Shown here: one piece after another, positions 1 through 9,304 of the stretch
Layout of the letters: the number at the start of each line of letters is the position of its first letter
How positions within the stretch are numbered: the first letter of the stretch is position 1
Origin: Setomelanomma holmii
Lineage: Eukaryota > Ascomycota > Dothideomycetes > Pleosporales > Phaeosphaeriaceae
Direction: 5' to 3'
Assembly: GCA_010015745.1 (NCBI GenBank)
Contig: ML978187.1
Coordinates: 1 to 64,000, forward strand
Length of the DNA stretch: 64,000 nt
Position numbers and translations under genes: made by a program
Notes under the pieces: model-generated
The model's database searches: none
Seen by the model: only the letters and a program-made list of their open reading frames with translations
Told to the model about the DNA's origin: nothing

Positions 1-376
1 TAAAGCTTCTTTTTCAGCCTAAGACTAATATCGTCTACTGTTATTGAGATCTCAAGTTATAGCCTAAATTTGGGGGCCAAAACTTTATATCTTATGATTG
101 ACTAGATAATTTTCTCTTATACTTACACAGTGTACCCTAGATAGGTCCAGAGAGCTTGAGTTATAACAGCGAAGTGTTTCGTATCATTGTTGTTTAGATC
201 TCAACTTGCGATTTTGCTCATTTTTGGTGGGTTTTGGGCTGGGTCGAGGACTGGTTTGGGCCGAGGACTGGTGGAACACGTTATGTCAAAGGCGCGTACG
301 TAAGCCACGTAGGACGCCAAACAGACTGCGAGGCACTATATGGAACATATCCAAAATACACCGGGCCATACGAGTA
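1..376. other. AT-rich flank of the transposon, no gene
   Basis: No supportable gene is seen. The stretch is AT-rich and stop-rich, as in mutated fungal repeat DNA. It holds a perfect 12-bp palindrome, TTGAGATCTCAA, at 44-55, and a similar TAGATCTCAA near 195, which may be parts of an older repeat. I could not define its ends. Confidence 0.4.
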
Positions 377-378
377 TA

Positions 379-427
379 CCGTGGGCATCGGCGTGACGAG
401 CCACGCGGGGTAACGACCCACCCCAAC
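379..427 (+). repeat. left terminal inverted repeat
   Basis: This 49-bp repeat begins CCGTGGGCATCGGCG and ends CCCACCCCAAC. It is the reverse complement of 2448-2496 with 9 mismatches and no gaps. A TA target duplication lies immediately outside it. The mismatches include several C/T and G/A transitions. Confidence 0.9.
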
Positions 428-477
428 ATTATAACACGAAATCAACACCAACTTCAACACACGTTATCTCTACCAAT

Positions 478-2352
478 ATGGAACCAATTGACAAGGCGGT
501 CGCAGCAATGAAATCGCAAGAACTAGGAGAAGAATTATCGTTTAGAAAGTGCGCTGATACGTCCAAAGTTAACAGAACTACGCTGGCGCAAAGATGCAAG
601 GGCATTCAGGCTCCAATGGCAGTCAAGAATACCTCCCAACAGAAACTCACTCTACAACAGGAGGCAGAGCTTGTAGAGTATATTGAAGGGCTAACAGAGA
701 GAGCGCTTCCTCCTACGCGTGAAATGATACGCAGATTTGCTGCTGAGATTGCTCAAGAGTATGTGGGAGAGGGCTGGGTGGGTCGCTTCTTGAAGAGAAG
801 CAAGGACCATCTCATCACACAATGGACGTCAGGGATAGACGCTGTACGCCACCACGCTGACTGCGAGGACAACTACAAGTTGTTCTTTGATCTCCTCCAT
901 CAGAAGATGGTTGAGTATAAGATTGAGCCACGTCACACGTACAATATGAACGAGAAGGGCTTCATGATTAAGGTCACAACAAGGATAAAAAGAGTCTTCT
1001 CAAAGAGGATGTGGGAGACCAAAGAGGTCAGGGAATCTCTCCAAGATGGCTCTCGTGAGTGGGTGACTCTCTTAGCAGGCGTCTGCGCGGATGGAGAGCC
1101 TCTTTCCCCAGGCCTTATCTTCCAGGCTGAATTGGGTAATATACGATCAACCTGGGTGGAGGATATCAAGGTCGGAAAGCACGACGTCTTTGTCACTTTA
1201 TCACCCTCTGGATGGACGAATAACGACATAGGATTAGTCTGGCTTGAGCAGGTTTTTGTCCACTGCACAAAGAAGAAAGCGCGCTCAAAGTGGAGGCTTC
1301 TTATCGTGGATGGCCATGGGAGTCATGTAACCATGGATTTTATCAACTATTGCGACCAAAACAAGATCCTCCTTGCTGTCTTTCCTCCACATTCAACCCA
1401 CAGCCTTCAGCCACTTGATGTAGTAATTTTTAAGCCACTCTCCACCTCGTACACTGCGGAGCTGGTTACCCACCTTCACATCAGCCAAGGATTGCTTTCA
1501 GTCAAGAAAGGAGACTTCTTTCTATTTTTCTGGGCCGCTTGGACCTCCACCTTCAGGGAGAGCCTCATTCTCAAGTCCTTTGAGGCCACTAGGGTGTTGC
1601 TAATAGAGAGAGACGCTATCCTTAAAAGATTCCGCCCACAGACATCACCAGAAGAGGAACAACCTAGAAGCTCTCCTGTACTTGCTGAGAGTGATTGGAG
1701 AAAGATGAGATCAATTATAGAGCAAGCAGTCAAAGATGGGGCTGAGAAGAGTGGGAAAAAGGTCGCCCTTTCTCTCCACCATCTTAAGGTGGAGAACGAC
1801 CTCTTACACTATGAAAAACGACGGCTTAAGGCAATCTCTTGAAGTCAAAAAGAAGCACAAAAAGAAGGGAAGGACCCTTGATCTTCAGTAGCGTGAGGAG
1901 TACCATGGTGGTGCTGTTCTCTGGTCTCCAAGAAAGGTTAGAGAGGCTAACTTCCGCGAGAGAGTAAGGAAGCAAGAGGAGCAAGAGGAAAACCTCAGAA
2001 AAGCTGAGATGAAGGACCTTGAGGCTCAAGCTGCCTTGCTTAAGCAAAAAGAAGCAGAAGAGAAGCGTGTGGCGCGAGAGATAGCCAAGGTGGAGAGAGA
2101 GAGAGAGAGAAGGAAAGAGTAGCAGCAGAGAGAGCTGAAACCAAGCGCAAGAAACAGGAGGAAAGAGAGGCTGCAACCGCCCAAAAAGCTATACAATCAT
2201 CTCAAAGAGGCAAGAGAGTAGCCTCACAAAAGCCTGCGCAGCCTGCTAAAGGTGGTGGTGGTGGTGACCCTTCACCATCAACACCACCAACAAAAACCAC
2301 CACCAAGGACCGCCCTATCAAGCTGCCTACTAAGTTTTGTAGCCCAAATTGA
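478..2352 (+). pseudogene. pogo/Fot1-family transposase (DDE_1), broken
   Basis: The gene begins with an N-terminal helix-turn-helix (psq/CENP-B-like) region, followed by a DDE_1 catalytic domain. The usual first catalytic motif YNMDEKGF reads YNMNEKGF near residue 157, so the essential Asp is Asn. The second (VDGHGSH) and third (LQPLDV) acidic residues remain. The first frame ends at TGA 1840-1842, but the family's continuation (KKKHKKKGRTLDLQ) follows in the +1 frame from about 1830, so a frameshift lies there. That frame has a TAG at 1889-1891 where relatives have Gln. The original frame is regained in or near the GA microsatellite at 2093-2110 and runs to TGA 2350-2352 as a Lys/Glu-rich coiled tail. 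Family identity is secure from the catalytic region, and the gene is non-functional. Confidence 0.9.
2093..2110. repeat. GA dinucleotide microsatellite inside the transposase tail
   Basis: Nine consecutive GA units lie in the coiled-coil coding tail of the transposase. The reading frame changes across this run, consistent with replication slippage as the second frameshift. Confidence 0.8.
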
Positions 2353-2447
2353 TCGCAAGCATCACTTTAATACTCCACCACAAAATCTCGTAATAATAGC
2401 TATTGTGGGTGACAGTACAGCCTCATCTTTGTGGGTGGGCTTTTGGC

Positions 2448-2496
2448 GTTGGGGTGGGTCGGCACCCCAAGTGGCTCGTTGCGCTGACACCCACGG
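2448..2496 (-). repeat. right terminal inverted repeat
   Basis: This is the partner of 379-427. Read on the minus strand it begins CCGTGGGTGTCAGCG and ends CCCACCCCAAC. It is followed outside by the TA duplication at 2497-2498. Confidence 0.9.
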
Positions 2497-2498
2497 TA

Positions 2499-3280
2499 CA
2501 AGTAAGTTTTGAGACATTTCTGAAGTGTCGTCAGCGCTCATTGCCTGCTAGATTGTGGTGCGCGAGGGGTCGACTGCAAAGAGACAGGGTGGTCTGGGTG
2601 CGTTGGATATCCCTCTTTCGGCAAGTAACCTTGTACTTCTGTTCAACTGTCGTTGATACATGAAACAGCTTGTCCGTACCGGGGTTGCGCATGCACGAAC
2701 TACTGAGCGCGTTGGGCTGTGAATCTTGCTCCGCAGATTTGCTGGACACTTTCAAGTATATAACCACATGTACCAGGAGTCGAATGAACCTTGTGTATAA
2801 AATCGCCCCACTTGGCAATCTTGTTCAAAGATCCGCTGAGGCTGGAGATTACGTGCGGATGGTGATTACTCAAGGTCTAAACGAGTCGTGCAAAAAAAAA
2901 GCCTCATGCAGTCATCCCGTTAGCGCACCCGCACCAAATCGATTTAAGTGATTACTAATGTGTGCGCCCTTCAACCCTATTGTCTCGTAGCGTCGATACC
3001 GCGGTCATCTTCTTCCAAATACCTTATGCGCGACAACACAAAAGTACGGAATAAACCCGAAAATACTTATTGAGATCCCACCACAACCAGCAAAGCCATG
3101 TCGCACGACACAGACATGCACGCCCCTGCCTCTTCCGCTTCCTCGTCCGTCCAGGTCGGATAGCTAGAGTCAGTAATCACTACGGAAGGGTTGTAGTACT
3201 ACGGATCGGAGAGTAAACTCATTCGCAGATCCGTTAAGACTCACGGCCATAGCTGGGAGCCAGAATGAGGTGCACTGTTG
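2499..3280. other. intergenic, nothing recognised
   Basis: The open frames here overlap on both strands and match no family I know. A short Ser-rich frame starting near 3098 ends after about 20 codons. I take this as transposon flank plus the upstream region of the carbonic anhydrase gene. Confidence 0.4.
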
Positions 3281-3288
3281 TATATAAG
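3281..3288 (+). promoter_or_regulatory. TATA-like box of the carbonic anhydrase gene
   Basis: The sequence TATATAAG lies 80 bases before the ATG at 3368, a normal distance for a fungal core promoter with a short leader. This is supported by sequence and position only. Confidence 0.5.
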
Positions 3289-3367
3289 TCAAGCTGGTTG
3301 GCATATCAGTGGGCATCAGAACATTGAGGCAACATCACTTCAAAGCATCAACACTATCATCTACAAA

Positions 3368-4065
3368 ATGACTGCGAATCAAGTCGAACAACGCTCCCTT
3401 ACTAAAATGGCCGAAAGCACCGCCACAGAACGCATACTCGCCGGCAACGCGAAATGGCATCCGACTTACAAGACTCCCGCAACCATGGAGCAGATGCGAC
3501 TCTTCGGTAGCTCGGGGGATAAACCCATGATGGTCGGTACGTCTCCTCGCAATACGATCTCCGATACAAACGAAGCTCCTTCTAACCCCAGTGCCAGTGA
3601 CATGCATGGATCCCCGCTGCGACCCATCTCAATTTACCGGCGGTGACGAGATATTCGCCACGATTAAGAACGCAGGTGGTAGAGCTACTCCGGATGCCAT
3701 TCGTAGTATCTTGACACTGCGGGCCTTGAACACTGTCAGCGACAAGGGAACGGTGGCTGTGATTCATCATACCGGTACGTCAATCTGTGAGCTGTAGTGA
3801 CTGCTTGTTGCCATACTGACATGGCATAGATTGCGGAATGACGCATGTGACTGAAGACGAGATCAAGGGTAGCGTGAAGAAAAGGACACCAACGGAAGCT
3901 GCGCGGGCGGAAGGTATCGACTATGGCACATTTGGCAAGGATGAATTCGAGGAGATCATTCGGAAGGATGTGCAGACTTTCAAGGATGAGAAATTGCTTG
4001 GAGGTATGGATGTTCTTGGGTTTGCCTTCATTACTGAGACGGGAGAGTTAAAGCCGGTTTGTTGA
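3368..4065 (+). CDS. beta-carbonic anhydrase-like protein
   Basis: Beta-carbonic anhydrases interconvert CO2 and bicarbonate using zinc. Three exons (3368-3536, 3598-3774, 3830-4065) join in phase to give 193 residues, the size of the short fungal group. The zinc site is visible as TCMDPRC (Cys ligand plus the Asp-Arg pair) at the start of exon 2. HHTDCGM (His and Cys ligands) straddles the second intron. The Gly-rich segment IKNAGGRATPDAI between them is typical. Introns of 61 and 55 bp have GTACGT donors. No targeting peptide is obvious, so a cytosolic location is likely. A TATA-like box lies 80 bp upstream. The exact acceptor at 3597 was chosen to keep the MVVTCMDP motif. Confidence 0.9.
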
Positions 4066-4180
4066 AAGGCATGGAGACGGAGCTGCCTCATGCTTAACGG
4101 CGTCTTGCCGGATTCTTTGTTAGACGAAAGAGAAGTCACTCCTTACTGTTCTACTTAATGAACTTTGTTTTCTTTTTTCG

Positions 4181-5543
4181 TCATGGCTGCCGGACTTGCT
4201 GTGATTCATTCCGCTCGACATTGATGTCCACTGTCTTGGTGATGCCCTCACCACCAAGGATGTGCTCTTCACTCGTGCTACGGTTATCGTTTGCTCTCAT
4301 GATTTTTTGTCTCTTATCATGGTGGTTGTTGCTGAACGAACGAAGTTCGATCTGACCTTTTGATCGGGTTCGGTTGCCGCTAAAAATGTTCGAGGCAGGG
4401 CCATCTCCACCATAGCCCGTGCCGTACTTGTTCGATCGATTGTACGATGAGGACATGAATGTCTTGTTGAAGAGTGGTCGCAGAGCTGGAGCGGAGGCTG
4501 AGATGATGGCGACATTGACCTCAATCTGCGATAGCAAGAGGATCTGAAAGGGTTGGCCATTGAGGTTGTAAAGATTCGGGATCAAGACTCACGAAGATTG
4601 CATCGTATGCCACGTCTTGAGTGGTCGTGTATACCCACAGAGCATAGAGACGCACAATGGACGCAATGACAGCGATACCTCCGACCATGAAGACACCCAT
4701 CAATGCAACTATGACGTCTCAATCAGCATCCCACAGATTCTATGAAATGCTAGCTGACGTACATCGCTTCCTTCGGTGGAGATTGAGCTGCTGGAAGGCT
4801 CGTAGCGGCATTATCAGAATCATCGCATCGGTGAGAATGTTGATCGAGGCCGTAGAGAAGTAAGTAGCTGGCAGATTATTGCAGCCTCGAGGGAAACTAG
4901 GTGACCATGCCCGGGACGGTTGGCTTCTACATTCGAAAGCCTGTCAAAGTCAGTATGGCGTCAGATTTCTTCGGTGATGTTTGTTTACATTGACGAAGAA
5001 AACGACAACCGTGTAAGTTGTGACGAAGCCTGTTACGGCATACACCGTGTAGCGGAACTTTGTTTGTGTGAAGATTCGATGGTACAGTGCGAGAATGCTG
5101 GCCTTGACGAAGAACAGTGCCCACGGATAGACCAATTGATAGGCATACCAGTGCTTTAAGGTTGGTACAAGGATGACAAAAAGGTCGAGATCCGCGCCGT
5201 GTTGTCTATGTCTTGTTAGCACGTACAAGTGCTCAACGTGATCTTCCTTATAGTCTCATTCGTACCCTGTACCCCAGCTGATGTGGAATCCATTCATAAT
5301 GCCCAAAGCAATCGCCACTACCAGTGCTATCAGCATGAAATAGTCGTCTAGTCCAACATGACGGATATAATGAATGCGACAGTATAGCCTGTACGATGAT
5401 TAGGACTTTCTTGCCAGCTGCGTCGACCTTTTAGCATCCACTTACCTCAGCGAGACTGCGATGGTGGATAGCAGCAGAAGGATGCCAGTGGTGACCAAGA
5501 ACATTGGCTGTCGTGAGCCATTTTTCGACGTGATGTATGTCAT
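4181..5543 (-). CDS. fungal rhodopsin-domain integral membrane protein
   Basis: Six exons (5543-5446, 5388-5266, 5211-4989, 4940-4763, 4708-4593, 4543-4181) join in phase to 366 residues. The protein has about seven hydrophobic segments. It carries the hallmarks of the large fungal rhodopsin-domain family: a Gly-His-rich loop, then DL near FVILVPTL, then a WYAYQLVYPWALFFVKASI helix, RIF after it, and QIEVNVAIISASAPALRPLF near the last helix. The tail (about residues 270-366) is polar, Ser/Asn-rich and probably cytoplasmic. Members are often called PTH11-like or SAT4-family; ligands are mostly unknown, and no retinal-binding Lys can be claimed here. Intron sizes are 45-60 bp. The start is the first Met before the first membrane helix. 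Confidence 0.88.
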
Positions 5544-6807
5544 CGTGTGTGCATGGAAGTTAATATGGACGAGGATCCATAGTGGAGAACCACTTGCTTT
5601 TCTGTGAGTGTAGCATGGACTAAGATGTTCTCGTCCGAACCACATCAGAAGGGATTCGAGGCAGATTTTCGGGGCAGAACTCAATCATCTCAGACGACAG
5701 GCCTTTGATCGTGCGCAAATGGCACTCAGGAGGCTCGCCCAGGCAACATCCGGGATTTCAATGCGGTTATGCAGGGAAACAAGGGAAACGAGTGGTCAGC
5801 CTGGAAGTCCGCAGTGCTGTCGACCTGGAGGCAGGCATGGTCTGCCGTTTCAAGAGACATATCCGAGCCGCGATGTCCGCCATGCCGCGTGTCTTTGTAC
5901 GTCGAATGATAGCATCGCCCGAAGATGGAGAATTGATGCAGGCTGCTAGATGCAGAAGCTCTGGGTCGTGTCTCAACGCTGCTAAGGTTGTCGGTTCCGG
6001 GTATTTTCCCGGCCCTGATTCCGCGAAGGGGACGTGCGCCACTGCGTCAGGAACAACCACCAATCAACAAATCCTCCTTTCCATACCCATCCCATGTCTG
6101 CGATCCTCCGGAAAACTATCAACCAGCATTTCAGGCTTGAATTCACTCCATCTTAAGCGTACCCAAGACTATAGGAGTGAACCTGCAGGGTCCGAGAGAT
6201 TGCTGGTGCTTCGAGGATGCCATTACCTTGACGAATTCGAATAGCGCTTCACGTTATTGATAGTGGCAAATATGGATGTCAATACTGTCCCATAGCTTCT
6301 ATCAGGTTTACAGAGCAGAACAACGCCCGAGCAAATACGCTTGGGCTGAATCTAGTCTGAACTTCAAGGAAAATGCGCCGCCAGAGTTCTTGAGAATGTC
6401 CTTGTTGCCACTGCCGGGATAAGACGAATGACATGGGTCACGCAGCCTGTCACGAACAGGAGGAAGCAAGCCACACATCCTTCAACCACTGCGCTGGATA
6501 CTTGGAGTAGTACAAGCCGCCGACTTCACCTTCGTCGCGCGTGAGGCTATCGCTCCGAGGCCCGGAGATCTCTCTGCTCCGGGATAGCGTTCTTCCCCTT
6601 GACGAGTCAAAACAAAGCCTTTCAACAGTGCGCAAGGATCAACAATTCTTTTGTCGAGCGCAGTCAGATAGCATGGCGTGTCAGCCTCCGACGTGCATCT
6701 TGACAGTCATGGGTGCACATAAAGCAGAGTGGCTTCCGCCTCTGCGGCTTTTCAGTACTCACCTTAATCAATTGGCACCTCCCAAGTGTTTCAGATATTC
6801 TCCGAGT
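5544..6807. other. intergenic, nothing recognised
   Basis: This is about 1.26 kb between the divergent rhodopsin-domain and tyrosinase genes. A 179-codon + frame at 5705-6244 has no recognisable domain and overlaps a comparably open minus frame, so I do not call it. The shared upstream regions of both genes must lie here. Confidence 0.4.
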
Positions 6808-7937
6808 ATGCATTCTCCAAGCCGCCTGCTTGGGATTTGCTTGGCGCTCTTGTCAACAGCTGCAGCTTTGCCGGCTACGACAACTTCGGGCACATGCAGG
6901 AATCCACTAAAGAGGGTTGAATGGTAACAAAAACTCTCTCTGGGTACCTCGCCCTTGACAATCGGCTCACGGTCGCTCACTTAGGAGACAATTGTCCGAG
7001 ACTCAAAAGCACTCGTATCTCAGTGCTGTACTATGTCTGACCAACAAAACCGCCATATCGGGCATCGAAGGTGCGGTCAGCCGATTCGATGATCACATGG
7101 CTGTGCACAATAGACAGACGCCCGCCATCCATTGGGTCGGACACTTCATCTTATGGCATCGTTACTTTGTCGCCACCTACGAGAAGGCATTGAGGACCGA
7201 GTGCGGATACACTGGTGGCCAGCCGTAAGTCTTCCACTGCAATATTTCCGACAAGACTGACTTCAAACAGATATTGGGACTGGTCACTCGACGCCGACCC
7301 ACAAGCCCCCACTTCAACTCGCGCATTCGACTCCGCCATCTTCAATCCAGACAACGGCTTCGGCGGCAACGGCGACTACATCGCGCCTACCGCCGACCAA
7401 AACCCGCTCAACATCACTGGCGGAACCGGCGGTGGCTGCGTGCAAACCGGCCCCTTCGTGCCCTCCAAGTTCATGCTCCACTTCCCCACAAAAGACTGCT
7501 TGCGCCGCGACTTCATTCCTTGGATCATGAATACTTTCGCGAATCCCAAACTCGTGCAGAACGTCCTCGCACAACCCGACTACACCAGCTTCGCGCGCGC
7601 AATCGAGAACATCCCTAGTTTCGACCAGCCCAACATCCACGGCAGCGGGCACTTCGGCGTAGGAGGCGTATTGGGTACCATTGGCAACGCAGCCAACAGC
7701 CCAGGTGATCCGTTGTTCTTTTTGCACCACGGGAACCTGGATCGTGTACTGTGGCTGTGGCAGCAGAAAGATCTTAAGACGAGATTGAATCAGGTTGGTG
7801 GACCGATTGAGCCATTTGATTATGGTGGGAAGAATGTCACGCTCGACTTCACCGTCAATATGGGCAAGTTGGCAGGGAATGCGACACTAAAGGATTTGCT
7901 GAATACACAGGGTGGGACTTTGTGCTATACATACTAG
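6808..7937 (+). CDS. secreted short tyrosinase / polyphenol oxidase
   Basis: Tyrosinases are type-3 copper enzymes that oxidise phenols to quinones. Exons 6808-6923, 6985-7224 and 7271-7937 join in phase to 340 residues. A signal peptide (MHSPSRLLGICLALLSTAAALP) is followed by CRNPLKRVEW. The CuA histidines lie in MAVH, IHWVGHF and LWHRYF. The CuB ligands lie in IHGSGHFGVGG and GDPLFFLHHGNLDRV. All expected copper ligands are present. The protein ends at GTLCYTY with no long C-terminal blocking domain, as in the short secreted fungal group. The first intron falls inside the Trp codon before RQLSE. A degraded copy of the last 26 codons lies about 1.2 kb downstream at 9111-9191. Confidence 0.93.
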
Positions 7938-8170
7938 TCAATATTCTTAATGTAACTTTGGCGTTTCTTGATGTAATGCAGTGGTCCCTAGGAGTAGGTC
8001 GACACACTCTTGGTCTAATGCCCAACTGGCGCAGCCTCGTCTGATTACCAAAACTGACCAAAACAGTTTCGCAGCCCTCATGCCTTGCAACATGCGGGGT
8101 AACTTCAGCCTAACGCGTGTGACGCACCAGTATCTAACAGTCACATGACATCAGCTATGCAATACACACC

Positions 8171-9094
8171 ATGCCCGGCAACATGCACCAGCCAGTAACT
8201 TATTTCTATCGTTCCTTCTCCTCCAGCAGCGCCGGCGCTCTCGCTTGCGGCAAAGCCCGATTCTTCTAACGATCCGCACACATCGATCTCGGATCTGAGT
8301 TCCACAACCACGTACAAGCCTACGCCAAATGGACAACGGCACTCGTCTCTGTAAGCAGCCGTATCGTCGACACGCTTCGAAGCACTTTCAATAAGGTTTA
8401 CAAAGATGGTGAGAGCCCGGAGGACGTTTGTATTGCGATCATCTCTGTGCCTGATGGGCACAGAGCAGTGTATCGATCTGCCAGAACACTGGCCGAGAAG
8501 TGCATGCTCGAAAACCCGACTCTTTTCCATTATGAGTACATATTCGAATGGGAAATTCCGACACAGTACCTTGTACACAAAGTCTCCGTTCAAACACTGT
8601 TGCATCGCGGGCTCGATCTACACAAGTATCTTGAAGGAAACAAACTTCCAGGTTCATCGGATCTTAGCCAAGAGCTTGCCAAATCCCCCCTGGACCCATC
8701 CATCGGCGGCTGGGAGGTTGGCATAAGCTTAGGATGTATGGCGCGGTGCTCTGGAGCTCGTGCGCCTGTGGGAAAGATTGCGTGGCACCTTCATCACGAC
8801 TGCTCACGTGTGCGGCATTTCGATGGTGACGCTCAATTTGCTATCATTTCCTACTGGGATGAGGAAACTTCTCACCTCGAATTTGAGCACTTTTTTGGCA
8901 TTGAAGACGGTATCGAGACCGCATTGATCGATTGGTGGATCGCAGATTCTAGATTTCTAGATGATCATGAGGAGCATTGTGCTTGGGCTTTGCAGATCAG
9001 CGAAGATGGTGAAGGAGACGCTGGATTCGATCAAGTCACGCGCGAGGAGCTCATCACGCGGATTGAAGATGCTGCTATCAAGCGGGGCCTTTGA
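8171..9094 (+). pseudogene. unknown fungal protein with one in-frame stop
   Basis: One reading frame runs from ATG 8171 to TGA 9092-9094, interrupted only by TAA at 8267-8269 (codon 33). Coding signal continues on both sides of the stop: RSFSSSSAGALACG before it, and a conserved-looking block after it (AYAKWTTALVSVSS, then DVCIAIISVPDGHRAVYRSA and YEYIFEWEIPTQYLVHKVSV). This arrangement recalls the fungal DUF7587-type domain that predicts an ADP-ribosyltransferase-like fold, but I am not certain. The C-terminal third (WHLHHDCSRVRHFDGDAQF onward, acidic) is unrecognised. The alternative is a gene starting downstream of the stop. No intron that would remove the TAA is convincing. Confidence 0.5.
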
Positions 9095-9110
9095 AGAGAA
9101 AGTTGTGATC

Positions 9111-9191
9111 AATATGGAGAGACTAGTGGGTAATGCGACATTGAAGAAATTGTTAAACACGCAGGGTGGAACGTTGTGCTATACGTACTAA
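9111..9191 (+). pseudogene. relic of a second tyrosinase 3' end
   Basis: These 81 bases align without gaps to the last 81 bases of the intact tyrosinase (7857-7937), with 60 identities. The encoded tail matches at 22 of 26 residues, including GNATLK, LLNTQGGTLCYTY and the stop. Many base differences are silent, so the copy was probably under selection after duplication before the rest was lost. No other tyrosinase exon is found between 7938 and 9110. It is in a different frame from the broken gene just before it. Confidence 0.8.
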
Positions 9192-9304
9192 CATTTCCGT
9201 GGTCCTCCTTGAAGTGCTTTGCATGATATTTAAAAATAATCTGACATCAAGACCGATATGACATAAAGCAGCTCAGAATCGTCCATCAGCTATATCCGCG
9301 CACG

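Larger units (their letters stand above)
377..2498 (+). mobile_element. pogo/Fot1-type DNA transposon, complete ends, inactive
   Basis: The element is bounded by TA dinucleotides at 377-378 and 2497-2498, the target duplication expected of Tc1/mariner-pogo elements. Its 49-bp terminal inverted repeats (379-427 and 2448-2496) match at 40 of 49 positions. It is about 2.1 kb long and carries one transposase gene on the + strand. Both ends and the target site are still recognisable, but the transposase is broken by a catalytic substitution, two frameshifts and a nonsense codon. It can therefore move only if a relative supplies transposase. The clustering of lesions and AT-rich surroundings fit repeat-induced point mutation (inference). 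Confidence 0.88.

Noticed and set aside
5705..6244. 179-codon + frame between the rhodopsin-domain and tyrosinase genes
   Set aside because: No domain, no homology recognised, and an overlapping minus-strand frame of similar openness; most likely chance in a GC-balanced spacer.
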